NCBI GenBank assembly: GCA_017481945.1
Contig: JAFUOJ010000020.1
Location: 1-64,000, forward strand
Direction of reading: 5' to 3'
DNA: 64,000 bases
Source: Parabacteroides sp.
GTDB lineage: Bacteria; Bacteroidota; Bacteroidia; Bacteroidales; Tannerellaceae
The notes under the pieces are model-generated. The model worked only from the letters and a program-made list of their open reading frames with translations. It was not told the origin of the DNA and did not search any database. Shown in pieces: positions 18,913-28,796 of the stretch (the stretch's first letter is position 1; each line of letters starts with the position of its first letter). The translations under genes were made by a program, and so were the position numbers.

Positions 18913-20916
18913 ATGATAAAGAGATTGATTTCATTACTTTTTATAATCTTAGTTTATCAGTATGGATATGCTCAACAGCCAATTGATATTGATTTCTTTG
19001 CAAAAGTAAAAGGTATTTCTTCTTTACAGGAGAAAAATGGAAATATATTTTTTATCCTGCGACAGGCTGATCTGTCGCAGGATACTTATAAAAGTGATCT
19101 TTATCAATTGATCGATGGTCGAGCTGTTGCTCTAACTTCAACTGGAAATGTTTCTTCTTTTTTGTTGTTAGATGACACTATTCTTTTGCGTAAGTCTCAG
19201 AAAAGGGTGAATAAAGATATGACTGTATTTTATAAACTTACTAAAGGATATGGAGAGGCTATGGAATGGTTACATTTACCTTATTGTGTAAAAGATATAG
19301 AATTTATAGATACTAATCACTTCTTTTTTACAGCTCAGCAAAAACTTTCGGTAACAAAGGATAATTTACCAGATAGTTTAATTGCGGTAGATGCTTCAGT
19401 CCGTTATCGTATTTTTGATGAATTACCATTTTGGAGTAATGGTAGAGGTGATATTAATGGATTGCGATCCTATCTTTATTACTATGATAAAGGAAAAATA
19501 ACATTACTTTCAGACACTCTTTCTTCGGTTTCAAATATCGTGCTTAGTCCTGATAAAAAGTCATTGGCTTATACTTTGAAGGAACATAGCAATCGAGTTT
19601 ATGAAAAAAATAGACTTTATGTATTGGATGTTGTTTCAAAACGGTATAAAGAATGGCAAGTTATGGATGAAGCAAATTATGGGCAGTTACACTTTATAGA
19701 CGATAATCATCTATTTGTTTCTGTACATAAAAGATTGAAAGAGAATCCACAAAGTAATGCACTTTTATATCAGTTAAATATTAAAACTGGAGAATATAAG
19801 GATTTGTATGATGGTGATTTATATGCACCCGGAAATTCAGTTTTAAGTGATATAAAATATGGTAATCGTAGTAAAATAACATTTGATAAGACGGGGATAC
19901 ATTATGTATCTACAGTTATTGATTATGCTCCTTTAATACATCTCAATTATTCAGATCATTCAGTTTCGTATCTTACACCAAAGAATGTAAATGTTGATGA
20001 ATATATCCCATATAAAAAGGGATTTTTATTGATTGCTTCTGAAGATCAGCAAGGACAAGAGATTTATTATCTTGATGAAAAGAGAAAGTTAGTAAGGCAA
20101 ACACACATTAATATTGATCTGTTTGCTTCTCATCAAATTGTAGCTCCTCAACTGGTTATCTTTACAAATCGGAATGGATTACAATTAAAAGGATACGTTC
20201 TTCCTCCTACTAATATGGAAACTGGTAAAAAATATCCGACGATACTGGATATTCATGGAGGACCGAGAACGGTTTATGGAACTTCCTTCTTTCATGAAAT
20301 GCAATATTGGGCTAATCTTGGTTATGCTGTTATCTTTACGAATCCAACAGGTAGTAGTGGAAGAGGTAGTGATTTTGCCAAGTTGGAAGGTGATTTTGGA
20401 GGTATTGATTATGACGATTTAATGTGTTTTGTTGATACCGTCATAGAACGTGTAAATTATATAGATAAAGAGCGGTTGGGTGTAACTGGTGGGTCGTATG
20501 GAGGAATAATGACTAATTGGATTATAGGACATACAAACCGTTTTCGGGCTGCAGTGTCACAGAGAAGTATCTCATCATGGATCTCATTTACTACTTTAAG
20601 TGATATAGGTTACTCTTTTGGTTTGTCTTATTCCGGTAGTGATCCTTGGAACGATTTACCAAAATTGTGGAAGCAGTCTCCATTGGCTTATGCGGATCAA
20701 GTGAAAACGCCAACTTTATTTATTCATAGTGAAGAAGACTATCGCTGTCCGTTGCCAGAAGGTTTACAAATGTATAGTGCTTTACGTCATTTTGGAGTTC
20801 CTTCACGAATTGTAATATTTAAACGTGAGAACCATGAACTTTCTCGTGGGGGCAAACCGTTAAATCGCATAAAGCGACTATATGAAATTACAAATTGGTT
20901 CCAATCCTATTTATAA
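18913..20916 (+). CDS. S9-family prolyl oligopeptidase-like serine peptidase
   Basis: 667 residues. Signal peptide (MIKRLISLLFIILVYQYGYAQ). The N-terminal 400 residues are beta-propeller like. The C-terminal alpha/beta hydrolase has 'LDIHGGPRTVYG', the nucleophile elbow GGSYGG, 'HSEEDYRCPLPEG' with the Asp, and 'ENHELSRGGKP' with the His. It cleaves short peptides in the periplasm or at the surface. It follows SusD closely, so an operon serving peptide import is likely. The ATG at 18913 is preferred over an upstream TTG. Confidence 0.9.
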   Translation: MIKRLISLLFIILVYQYGYAQQPIDIDFFAKVKGISSLQEKNGNIFFILRQADLSQDTYKSDLYQLIDGRAVALTSTGNVSSFLLLDDTILLRKSQKRVNKDMTVFYKLTKGYGEAMEWLHLPYCVKDIEFIDTNHFFFTAQQKLSVTKDNLPDSLIAVDASVRYRIFDELPFWSNGRGDINGLRSYLYYYDKGKITLLSDTLSSVSNIVLSPDKKSLAYTLKEHSNRVYEKNRLYVLDVVSKRYKEWQVMDEANYGQLHFIDDNHLFVSVHKRLKENPQSNALLYQLNIKTGEYKDLYDGDLYAPGNSVLSDIKYGNRSKITFDKTGIHYVSTVIDYAPLIHLNYSDHSVSYLTPKNVNVDEYIPYKKGFLLIASEDQQGQEIYYLDEKRKLVRQTHINIDLFASHQIVAPQLVIFTNRNGLQLKGYVLPPTNMETGKKYPTILDIHGGPRTVYGTSFFHEMQYWANLGYAVIFTNPTGSSGRGSDFAKLEGDFGGIDYDDLMCFVDTVIERVNYIDKERLGVTGGSYGGIMTNWIIGHTNRFRAAVSQRSISSWISFTTLSDIGYSFGLSYSGSDPWNDLPKLWKQSPLAYADQVKTPTLFIHSEEDYRCPLPEGLQMYSALRHFGVPSRIVIFKRENHELSRGGKPLNRIKRLYEITNWFQSYL

Positions 20917-20924
20917 TGTTTATA

Positions 20925-20996
20925 TACCTTATTAGTGGTATGAAATATGCCGAATAAATGGGATTGCCGCTAAATTAAGGTTCTACTACTTTTGTA
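20925..20996 (+). promoter_or_regulatory. Second copy of the shared element plus promoter of the M20/DAACS operon
   Basis: ATACC-N7-TGGTAT, AATATGCCG and TGGGATTG as at 12986. Here a promoter overlaps directly: TTGC at about 20964-20967, 19 bases, then TACTTTTG. The start codon follows 42 bases later. The element covers the -33 region, so a bound protein could activate or block polymerase. Confidence 0.65.
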
Positions 20997-21037
20997 CAAA
21001 ATAAAAAAACAGATGATTTCTATTAAAAGTGTAGTTT

Positions 21038-22498
21038 ATGAAAAGAATTATTAGTCTATTATTGGTGTCAGGAGTATTTTTAGCACAACCTGTACTGGCA
21101 CAAAAAAAGAACAAAAAAGAAAAGAATAATGTAGCTATTGAATATTTGGATCAGTCTTTTAGTCTATATGATGGACTCCAGAAAAAGATTTGGCAGAATC
21201 CAGAATTGGGATTTTTGGAAACAAAAAGCTCAGAGTTATTACAAAATCATTTGAAAGAAAATGGTTTTAAGGTTGAAGCAGGAGTTGCAGATATGCCGAC
21301 CGCTTTTGTTGCTACCTATGGAACAGGTTCACCTGTCATTGGTATATTAGCTGAGTTTGACGCTCTTCCCGGACTTTCACAAGATACGGTTCCTTATCGT
21401 AAACCGTTGGAAGAAGGTGGTAATGGACATGGTTGTGGACATAATTTGTTTGGTGTTGGATCTGTATCAGGTGCTGTTGCTATTAGTAAATGGTTAGCAA
21501 ATAGCGGTCATCAAGGTACGATTAAAGTTTTTGGTTCTCCTGCTGAAGAAGGCGGTGGTGGTAAAGTTTATTTGGTACGAGAGGGTTTCTTTCAAGGTGT
21601 AGATGTTGTGTTAGATTGGCATCCTGGTAGTGGAAACGGTGTTAGTGTAGGTGGTGGAACAGCTATTCAAATGGTTGATTTTCATTTCTATGGAAAGAGT
21701 GCTCATGCTGCAGGCTCACCTTGGCGAGGACGTTCTGCTTTGGATGGTGTAGAAGCATTGAACTATATGGTAAATCTTTTGCGTGAACACGTTCCCACCT
21801 ATTCTCGTATCCATTATGTAATACCTAATGGAGGAGAAGCTCCAAATGTTGTTCCTGATTATGCTCGTGTCTCTTATTATATTCGTAGTCCGAAACGAAA
21901 AGATTTAAAAGAATTGAAAGAATGGATATATGCTGCTGCAGAAGGAGCTGCAGCCGGTACTCAAACTCGAGTAGAACCAGAAATTATTGCAGGATTTTAT
22001 GAACGTCTTTATAACAAGAAATTGGCAGAAGTACTTCAAAGAAATCTTGAGAAAGTAGGAGGTGTTATTTATGACGAACGTGAACGTAAATTTGCACAAG
22101 AAATAGTAAAAGGTTTAGGTGAAGACGATTCTATCCTTATTCATGCTGCAACTGTAAGACCTTTGGCAGAGGAGCGTCCTTCTAATGGGGGTGGTTCTTC
22201 GGATGTAGGTGATGTAAGTTGGACTGTTCCTACTGCCAGTTTCGGTACTGCTGGATTCATACCAGGAAGTGCGGGACATAGTTGGCAAAATGTAGCAAGT
22301 GATGGTACTACTATTGGAACAAAAGCCTTGATAAATGCAGGTAAAGTATTTGCTCTAAGTGCAATAGAATTGTTCAATAATACGGCTCTTATAGGAGAAA
22401 TAAAAGCTGAATTTGAAAAACGACGTGGTCCGAATTTTAAATATGAACCGTTGTTAGGCGATCGAAAACCTGCATTAAATTATCGGTTGAAAAAATAA
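21038..22498 (+). CDS. M20-family amidohydrolase/peptidase (AbgB-like), secreted
   Basis: 486 residues. Signal peptide (MKRIISLLLVSGVFLAQPVLAQ). Metal-binding motifs of the M20 family: 'GILAEFDALPG', 'GHGCGHNLFG', 'GSPAEEGGGGK' and 'DVVLDWHPG'. It hydrolyses an amide bond, as in N-acyl or p-aminobenzoyl-glutamate amino acids and dipeptides. The dimerisation lid lies at about 215-320. It heads a two-gene unit with a DAACS symporter, fitting periplasmic release of amino acids followed by import. Confidence 0.88.
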   Translation: MKRIISLLLVSGVFLAQPVLAQKKNKKEKNNVAIEYLDQSFSLYDGLQKKIWQNPELGFLETKSSELLQNHLKENGFKVEAGVADMPTAFVATYGTGSPVIGILAEFDALPGLSQDTVPYRKPLEEGGNGHGCGHNLFGVGSVSGAVAISKWLANSGHQGTIKVFGSPAEEGGGGKVYLVREGFFQGVDVVLDWHPGSGNGVSVGGGTAIQMVDFHFYGKSAHAAGSPWRGRSALDGVEALNYMVNLLREHVPTYSRIHYVIPNGGEAPNVVPDYARVSYYIRSPKRKDLKELKEWIYAAAEGAAAGTQTRVEPEIIAGFYERLYNKKLAEVLQRNLEKVGGVIYDERERKFAQEIVKGLGEDDSILIHAATVRPLAEERPSNGGGSSDVGDVSWTVPTASFGTAGFIPGSAGHSWQNVASDGTTIGTKALINAGKVFALSAIELFNNTALIGEIKAEFEKRRGPNFKYEPLLGDRKPALNYRLKK

Positions 22499-22516
22499 TT
22501 ATCCTAATTATTTGAT

Positions 22517-23683
22517 ATGATTAAGAAGATCTTTTCGAACACAATCATTATACTATTATTTTCTGTCATAGTTGGAATATTAGTAGGTTTCTTCATTCCC
22601 GAAAAGGGAATGAAGATTGTGTTAGTAATAAAGCAGATATGTGGACAGATTATCTTTTTTCTGGTTCCGTTAATTATTGTAGGCTTTGTTGCTCCGTCTA
22701 TTGCTTCATTAAAAGGGAATGTTTCCCGTCTGATAATTTTAGCTTTTTTCTTAGCTTATATATCTTCGATTGGTGCAGCTTTTTTTGCTTCGTTCCTAAG
22801 TTACCAGATAATTCCTTGGTTGAATATTCAATCTGTAACTGAACCGGCACGACATTTACCCAATGTTTTGTTTAATTTAGAGATACCTCCTGTTTTGAAT
22901 GTGATGTCCGCTCTCTTACTCTCTGTATTTTTAGGATTAGGATGTATTTGGATTCATTCAAAAGAGATTACAACTATACTTATACAATTTCAAAATATAG
23001 TTTTACAATTGGTAAAACGTATTTTGATTCCTATACTTCCTTTGTATGTTGTTGCTAACTTTTGCGCGTTGGCTTATGAAGGTAATATTTCTCGTTTAAG
23101 AGTGTTCCTTCCTGTGATATTGATTGTTATAGTATGTCATTATTTATGGCTATTGTTATTATATCTGTTAGCTACTTTTTATTCAGGTAAAAATAGTTGG
23201 TTCATATTGAAATATTATGCTCCTGCTTATTTTACAGCATTAGGCACAATGTCTTCTGCTGCTACATTAGGGGTGGCTTTGGAATGTGCTCGGAAGAGTC
23301 CTATTTTGGATAAAAAGATTACGGATTTCTCTGTTCCTCTGTTCGCAAATATTCATTTGTGTGGTTCCGTCCTGACAGAAGTCTTTTTTGTCTGTGTTGT
23401 ATCACAATTACTTTATGGACATTTACCTGATTTATCTACTATGATTTTGTTTATATTGTTATTAGGTGTATTTGCAGTTGGTGCTCCGGGAGTTCCGGGG
23501 GGAACAGTCTTGGCTTCTTTGGGAATAGTTGTTTCTGTATTAGGATTTAATGACGCAGGGACAGCACTGCTTATTGCGATATTTGCTTTGCAAGATAGTT
23601 TTGGTACGGCTTGTAATGTGACGGGAGATGGTGCTTTAACTTTGATTGTTAATGCGTATTCTAAACGTCATTCTGTAGATTAA
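22517..23683 (+). CDS. Dicarboxylate/amino acid:cation symporter (DAACS)
   Basis: 388 residues, all hydrophobic helices except short loops. Family marks: 'SVIVGILVGFFIPEKGMKIV' at the N-terminus, 'LGTMSSAATLGVALECA' (the Ser-rich re-entrant loop), 'GAPGVPGGTVLASLGIV' and 'CNVTGDGALTLIVNAY'. It imports glutamate/aspartate-like or dicarboxylate solutes with sodium or protons. Located 18 bases after the M20 amidohydrolase and followed by a terminator, so it probably takes up that enzyme's product. Confidence 0.9.
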   Translation: MIKKIFSNTIIILLFSVIVGILVGFFIPEKGMKIVLVIKQICGQIIFFLVPLIIVGFVAPSIASLKGNVSRLIILAFFLAYISSIGAAFFASFLSYQIIPWLNIQSVTEPARHLPNVLFNLEIPPVLNVMSALLLSVFLGLGCIWIHSKEITTILIQFQNIVLQLVKRILIPILPLYVVANFCALAYEGNISRLRVFLPVILIVIVCHYLWLLLLYLLATFYSGKNSWFILKYYAPAYFTALGTMSSAATLGVALECARKSPILDKKITDFSVPLFANIHLCGSVLTEVFFVCVVSQLLYGHLPDLSTMILFILLLGVFAVGAPGVPGGTVLASLGIVVSVLGFNDAGTALLIAIFALQDSFGTACNVTGDGALTLIVNAYSKRHSVD

Positions 23684-23721
23684 TAAAAGATGAGAACTTT
23701 GTAAAGATTGTTTATGTATCT

Positions 23722-23775
23722 AAAAGGAATATTTTTCTTTTCTGGACTTTTACAGTAGAAAAATATTCCTTTTTT
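23722..23775 (+). terminator. Intrinsic terminator after DAACS symporter
   Basis: AAAAGGAATATTTTTC pairs with GAAAAATATTCCTTTT, then a T run. Confidence 0.8.
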
Positions 23776-23887
23776 GTTTGAAGTATACCTTATTTGTAGA
23801 ACTTTTTTCTGTATTTTATTTGGTTATTGTCTGTTTTTACCACCCTCTTTAAATTTGCCTTAGAAATAATATAACACTTGAGTGACG

Positions 23888-24541
23888 ATGAAAACAAATA
23901 CGACATTTATTATAGCAGACAATCAAGATATAACTCGGATGGGGTTACATGGATATATTTCAATGATATTTGATGAATGTCCGGTTATAGATGTTACAGA
24001 TAAGAAGTCTTTAATACAAGCCTTGATGGGATGTGATAAAAGTATTGTTATCATGATAGATTATACTTTGTTTGATCTAAATGGGGTAGAAGAATTACTT
24101 ATTATAGAGAAACGTTTCCCTAATGCTCGTTGGATTTTGTTTTCAAATGATTTGAGTGATGATTTTATTCGCCGGTTGAGTTCAGAAAAAAACATAAGTA
24201 TGATCTTAAAGGAAAACTCAGGAGAAGAGATTCGCTCTGCTTTGCTTTGTGCTGTTAAAGGAGAACGCTTTCTTTGTCATCAGATTACTAATTTATTGAT
24301 AGTAGGATCTAATTCATCTGAAGTTCAGCCAAAACTAACAGCAACAGAAATAGAAATATTGAAATTGATAGCACGTGGAAAATCCGTAAAAGAAATAGCG
24401 ACGGAAAGAACTTCCAGTATTCATACAATTATTACTCATAAAAAGAATATTTTTCGGAAATTAGGCATAAATAATGTATATGAAGCAACCAAGTATGCCT
24501 TACGTGCCGGATTGATAGAGATGGTTGAATATTATATTTAG
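23888..24541 (+). CDS. LuxR/NarL-type DNA-binding response regulator-like protein
   Basis: 217 residues from ATG 23888 (a GTG at 23882 adds two). N-terminal receiver-like domain: 'IIADNQDITRMG' and 'IMIDYTLFDLNG' give the expected acidic residue and Asp. C-terminal LuxR helix-turn-helix: 'LTATEIEILKLIARGKSVKEIA' and 'SSIHTIITHKKNIFRKLGI'. No histidine kinase gene is adjacent. It follows the peptide-use genes and is a good candidate to bind the shared 41-bp element; ATACCTTATTTGTAG at about 23787 upstream resembles half of that element, hinting at self-control. This link is inferred. Confidence 0.85.
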   Translation: MKTNTTFIIADNQDITRMGLHGYISMIFDECPVIDVTDKKSLIQALMGCDKSIVIMIDYTLFDLNGVEELLIIEKRFPNARWILFSNDLSDDFIRRLSSEKNISMILKENSGEEIRSALLCAVKGERFLCHQITNLLIVGSNSSEVQPKLTATEIEILKLIARGKSVKEIATERTSSIHTIITHKKNIFRKLGINNVYEATKYALRAGLIEMVEYYI

Positions 24542-24568
24542 GTTATGTTTGTGTAAGGGTGTTTTAAT

Positions 24569-24618
24569 AAAAAAGAATAGCAGTTGTCACTAATGAATGG
24601 CAACTGCTATTCTTTTTT
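24569..24618. terminator. Bidirectional terminator
   Basis: AAAAGAATAGCAGTTG pairs perfectly with CAACTGCTATTCTTTT, between the LuxR gene and the convergent WYL pseudogene. Confidence 0.85.
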
Positions 24619-24627
24619 TATTGAAAT

Positions 24628-25524
24628 CTATTTGTATCTATCAAGTATTTGTTTTAAAATAGACTTTATTTCTTCTCTTAAAGAATTGGGCTGTATAACT
24701 TCTATATTTTCACGATGCCATAAAAGGTGTTGTATGAAATCAAAAGAGGGACGTAAATAATATTGAAAAATAGCGTAATTATCTCCTGTCTCAATTTCTG
24801 TTTGAGATTGATGAATCGGAACAGAACGCACGTAATCAACCTGTTTGTTATATACTTTTAGTAAAATATATTCGGGTTGTTTATCATCACGAATAATTCC
24901 AAAACAGTCATGATAATAGGTTTGAGGTGTAATTTGAGAGGAAGGAATTAGTTCTTGTTTTCCTATTCTTAAGTTTTACATACGTTCTAATGCTAACACT
25001 CGAGTTTTTGTCCGATCTACATATTCACAAATCAGATACCAACGATGTTCAAACAATCGGATGAAGCAGGGAATTACCTCATACGAATAAGGTGTTTCCT
25101 TTGTATAATAAGAGGTATAATTAAAACAAACGGTTTGTTTTCGATCAATAGCGTCTAATAGAATTGAAAGTTTTTCTACTCCGGTGTTGATATCTTGTAT
25201 CATTACTTTATTTCGATGTTTAAGTGCCATCGATGAAAGATTATTGATGTGAAAACTTCCCAATAAGTATTTGTAAAGAGAAGATTCTTTAATATCATCC
25301 GCATTTGTTAATTCATACTTTTTGAGCCGATTGTCATATTCAATATCCAATTGGAATGTAGAAGCAATAAATTCTTTATCCCGAGCAAAAGTACGCGGAA
25401 GAATTTCTTCCCCTTCATAATTTAAACAGGATCGAATCCACCGATCGTTTAATTCTTTTAAAGAGGCTTTCCCATACTCATTCAATGTATTGACTATCCA
25501 TAGACAGCGTTCATATTTATTCAT
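24628..25524 (-). pseudogene. WYL-domain transcriptional regulator broken by one in-frame stop
   Basis: The gene would encode about 298 residues: N-terminal winged-helix region (MNKYERCLWIVNTLNEYG...), then a WYL domain ('QTVCFNYTSYYTKETPYSYEVIP', 'RWYLICEYVDRTKTRVLALERM') and a C-terminal extension domain. The codon at 24976-24978 reads TAA on the minus strand directly after '...LALERM', and the same frame continues 'NLRIGKQELIPSSQ...' to a normal stop at 24628. Thus one base change ended it; a truncated 182-residue protein could still be made. WYL proteins bind nucleic-acid-like ligands and often regulate defence or DNA-damage genes. Confidence 0.8.
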
Positions 25525-25687
25525 AATACGATTGATTTTTGTTTTTGCAAAGATAAAAGATTTGGTCAGACAGATTTTGTCTGACAGCTTGTTTTCCTTT
25601 GCAGTTCAACGGAAATAACTTAAATAAAAAAGTAGATATGATGAAAAGAAGAACCTCATGTACCGGGTGGGTAGAAAGTTTCAGGCG

Positions 25688-25770
25688 AGAAACTTTGAGT
25701 TTCATCGTTAGAAACTTCGAGTTTCATGGTTAGAAACTTCAAGTTTCATCACCAGAAACTTTTAGAAACA
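25688..25770. repeat. 22-bp tandem repeat of small palindromes
   Basis: Three full units begin at 25688, 25710 and 25732, with a partial fourth at 25754. Each contains GAAACT-NNN-AGTTTC, so each can form its own hairpin; only the loop and spacer vary. It lies in the 287-base gap between the WYL pseudogene and the next gene, where I see no other feature except an AT-rich start region. Confidence 0.8.
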
Positions 25771-25811
25771 GGGTAATAAAATAGATTTTATCAAGTGACT
25801 CATTCCCCTTT

Positions 25812-26123
25812 ATGTTTCAAAGAGATACTTTATATCATTTGTTAGGAAATACAGACTATACTTTTTATCATGGAACAATGCGAGAGGCAACTAAAATATT
25901 GAAAAAAGAAGTTGAAGGTAATTTGCTTCTTCAAAAACGGTTTTCTGTGCAACAATTAGAAGATATAAAAAAAGAAAAAGAGCGAATAACTGGAATGATT
26001 TGGCATCATTATGAGGAGCTTACAATTGAAGGATTTCCAATTATGCAGTTAGTAGATGAAAATTTACATTCAAAATGTAAACATACAGGTGTAGTTATAC
26101 TTGGAATCCTAAACATTTTATGA
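25812..26123 (+). CDS. Hypothetical protein
   Basis: 103 residues, starting MFQRDTLYHLLGNTDYTFYHG. The central part is Lys/Glu rich and probably helical (LEDIKKEKERITGMIWHHYEEL). No signal peptide, membrane helix or known motif. It stands 44 bases before the AAA ATPase gene on the same strand. It may be the remnant of a longer gene because the last residues (VVILGILNIL) look unlike the rest. Confidence 0.4.
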   Translation: MFQRDTLYHLLGNTDYTFYHGTMREATKILKKEVEGNLLLQKRFSVQQLEDIKKEKERITGMIWHHYEELTIEGFPIMQLVDENLHSKCKHTGVVILGILNIL

Positions 26124-26166
26124 GAATGTAAATTCTGATTAGAATTATGTATAAAAGAGAAAAAAT

Positions 26167-27108
26167 ATGATTTACTTAAAAAGTTTTGATATACCGAAAG
26201 ATTCTTGGGTGGATTTTTATTTTAATCGTCCTCCTGCGATGTTTTGCGAAGAGATTCGTATTCGAGAAAATATTCCGGATAATATTTCTCAAGTTACACC
26301 AATGACGGATTGTGATATTTCGTATCCTTGGAATGTTTTTTATGGTAAAGGTAGAAGTCATTTTGAGTTTGGTGATATTACTATTTTCTATGGAGGTAAT
26401 GGCTCTGGAAAAAGTACATTATTGAATGTGATAACTCAAAAACTAAACCTTTTTAGAAATAATAGGTATAATAAAAGTAATGGTTTTGATGATTATGTTG
26501 AAATTTGTCAACATAACGAGTTGAATAGAAATGAAGTGAGTACGGTACAACGAGGAAAAATAATCACGAGTGAGGATGTATTTGATATAATTCTAAAAAA
26601 AAGAAAGTCTAATGAAGACCGAGAAAATATAAGAGATAAGTTAATAGATAAGTATTATGATCCAAAAGAGCTACCCTGGGAAAATTTAACTGATCCTGAA
26701 ATATTGAAACAGTATAAAGATATTCTGAATATGGGAAAGAAATCATGTTCAAGTTATGTTCGCTCTCAATTGGAATCAGCTAAACAAGAGTTGTCTAATG
26801 GGGAAACAGCTTTTAATTATTTTGTGGAGACAATAAAAGAAAATAGTTTGGTTTTGTTAGATGAACCGGAAAATAGTTTGTCTGCGAAATGGCAAGTAGA
26901 GCTGTCTTATTTTTTATTGGGAACAGTACTTGAAAATAATTGTCAGTTGATAATCTCGACTCATTCTCCTTTTCTTCTTTCTTTGAGAGGTGCTCGCGTG
27001 TATGATTTAGATACTATGCCCATAATGGAAAAGAAATGGAATGAATTGGAGAATGTGCAGTGTTATTATGACTTATTTAAACGGTATGAATATTTATTTA
27101 GTGAATAA
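26167..27108 (+). CDS. AAA-family ATPase (SMC/ABC-like ATP-binding protein)
   Basis: 313 residues. Walker A GGNGSGKST at about 76-84 and Walker B 'LVLLDEPENSLS' at about 234-245 with the D-loop 'NSLSAKWQ'. An H-loop follows in 'LIISTHSPFLLS'. ABC-type signature text 'LSNGETAF' lies before Walker B. This is a soluble ATP-binding protein of the type annotated as AAA family ATPase, not a transporter. It precedes ravA by about 130 bases; a functional link is not shown. Confidence 0.8.
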   Translation: MIYLKSFDIPKDSWVDFYFNRPPAMFCEEIRIRENIPDNISQVTPMTDCDISYPWNVFYGKGRSHFEFGDITIFYGGNGSGKSTLLNVITQKLNLFRNNRYNKSNGFDDYVEICQHNELNRNEVSTVQRGKIITSEDVFDIILKKRKSNEDRENIRDKLIDKYYDPKELPWENLTDPEILKQYKDILNMGKKSCSSYVRSQLESAKQELSNGETAFNYFVETIKENSLVLLDEPENSLSAKWQVELSYFLLGTVLENNCQLIISTHSPFLLSLRGARVYDLDTMPIMEKKWNELENVQCYYDLFKRYEYLFSE

Positions 27109-27240
27109 TAAAGTGCAGATAATAAAAAGGTAGGTTACTATTCATGATACTATGGAAGGGTGTATAAAATAGAAAGAGGTCGGTCAAATTATGACTGTCC
27201 ATTTATTTTCTTTTGCGTAGAGAATTTAAACCGTATAAAG

Positions 27241-28782
27241 ATGGAAGTAATAGTGAAAAAACAGATAAGTTCTTTATTAAAGAAAATGAATGAAGGAATT
27301 TGGGAGAAAGAACAGATTATTGCTTTAAGTTTACTGTGTAGCGTTACTGGTGAAAGTATTTTCCTTTTAGGACCTCCGGGAACGGCTAAGAGTTTGGTTG
27401 CACGAAGGCTTAAAGAAATTTTTAAGGATAAAATATCTTTTGAATATTTAATGTCTCGATTTAGTACCCCGGATGAAATTTTTGGTCCTGTTTCTATCTC
27501 TAAATTGAAAAATGAAGATGTTTATGAGCGAAGAACAGAAAGATATCTTCCTTCTGCTACAATTGTTTTTTTGGATGAGATTTGGAAGGCAGGACCTGCT
27601 ATTCAAAATGCCCTACTTACTGCTATCAATGAAAAGATTTATCAGAACGGAACTGAAACGATTCATTTACCAATGAAAGGATTGATTGCGGCTTCTAATG
27701 AGTTACCCAAAGAAGATGAAGGATTAGAAGCGTTATGGGATCGTTTTTTAGTTCGGGTTGTCTCTAATTGTATATCGAATGAAAAGACCTTTTATAAAAT
27801 GTTACAACAAAGGCAATTGGCCGCTGTGAATATTTCTGAGGATTTATGTATTACGAATGAAAAATATGAGACTTGGCAGAGACAGATAGAATCCATAGAA
27901 ATTCCGGAAACAATATTGAAGATGATTACATTAGTACGAGGAGGACTTAAAGAGATTTCAAAAGGAGAGAATGTTGCTCCTTTTGATTATTATATATCGG
28001 ATCGTCGATGGAAAAAGATTGTTCATTTATTACAGGCTTCTGCTTTTTTGAATGATTGTTCTTGTATAGATCTTTCTGATTTATATCTGTTGGTTCATAC
28101 GTTATGGAATCAAGTAGATTGTATCATGGTTGTATGGAAACTAGTGGTGGATAGTTTTTTTAATGATATAGATAAAAAGTTGGATAGTATGGAAAAAGAA
28201 TTGGAAGCAATGAGTCAATCTCTTTTAAATACAGAAATTACAAGTATGGAGTCTGAATATCGAATCTATAATTATTTCTATTTGAAAGTTCTTGATTATC
28301 CTGGGAAAGATTGCTATATATTCATGTCTGATTATAAGCATCTTGATTTCAATACTTATACGGATGGAATAATTTATTGGGATGATATACAGAATGCTTA
28401 TTTGATTCGACGGATTGATACCTCTCAACCTTTTTCTGGTATTAGTTCTACTAAAAATCTTCAAACAGTAAAATTACGTAAGTGTCCTGGATGGATTGAT
28501 GTGAATGGTCATAGTTATCTCATTGAAAAGGGAAATACGAAAACGGAAAGATATGATATAAGGAAACTGGAATGTGAAAAAAATTTGGAGCTGACAGAGA
28601 TTGAAAAGGTATTAGCTTCTGAAAGTGAAAAATTAAAAGATAGAATAGAACTCTTTAAAAGTAATTTGTTTATAGCTTCAGATGATTTCAAACAAGTAAA
28701 AAAGAGGGCTGATAAACGACATAAACGAATCAATGAATTGGAGATAAAAAGAAGTAGTTTATTGGAATCTGCAGTAAAGTGA
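27241..28782 (+). CDS. ravA: MoxR-type AAA+ ATPase RavA-like
   Basis: 513 residues from ATG 27241 (an upstream in-frame ATG at 27160 lacks homology). Walker A GPPGTAKS at 44-51, Walker B IVFLDE at 108-113, sensor-type 'LIAASNELPKEDEGLEALWDRF'. The C-terminal half holds the lid and a long coiled region. RavA works with the VWA protein ViaA in a MoxR-VWA chaperone pair. The next gene is viaA, overlapping by the leader only, and it is interrupted by the prophage, so RavA here has probably lost its partner. Confidence 0.85.
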   Translation: MEVIVKKQISSLLKKMNEGIWEKEQIIALSLLCSVTGESIFLLGPPGTAKSLVARRLKEIFKDKISFEYLMSRFSTPDEIFGPVSISKLKNEDVYERRTERYLPSATIVFLDEIWKAGPAIQNALLTAINEKIYQNGTETIHLPMKGLIAASNELPKEDEGLEALWDRFLVRVVSNCISNEKTFYKMLQQRQLAAVNISEDLCITNEKYETWQRQIESIEIPETILKMITLVRGGLKEISKGENVAPFDYYISDRRWKKIVHLLQASAFLNDCSCIDLSDLYLLVHTLWNQVDCIMVVWKLVVDSFFNDIDKKLDSMEKELEAMSQSLLNTEITSMESEYRIYNYFYLKVLDYPGKDCYIFMSDYKHLDFNTYTDGIIYWDDIQNAYLIRRIDTSQPFSGISSTKNLQTVKLRKCPGWIDVNGHSYLIEKGNTKTERYDIRKLECEKNLELTEIEKVLASESEKLKDRIELFKSNLFIASDDFKQVKKRADKRHKRINELEIKRSSLLESAVK

Positions 28783-28796
28783 GGAGGGTAAGACTA

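Noticed and set aside
25688-25770. CRISPR array
   Set aside because: Units are contiguous 22-bp repeats with no unique spacers and no cas genes nearby.
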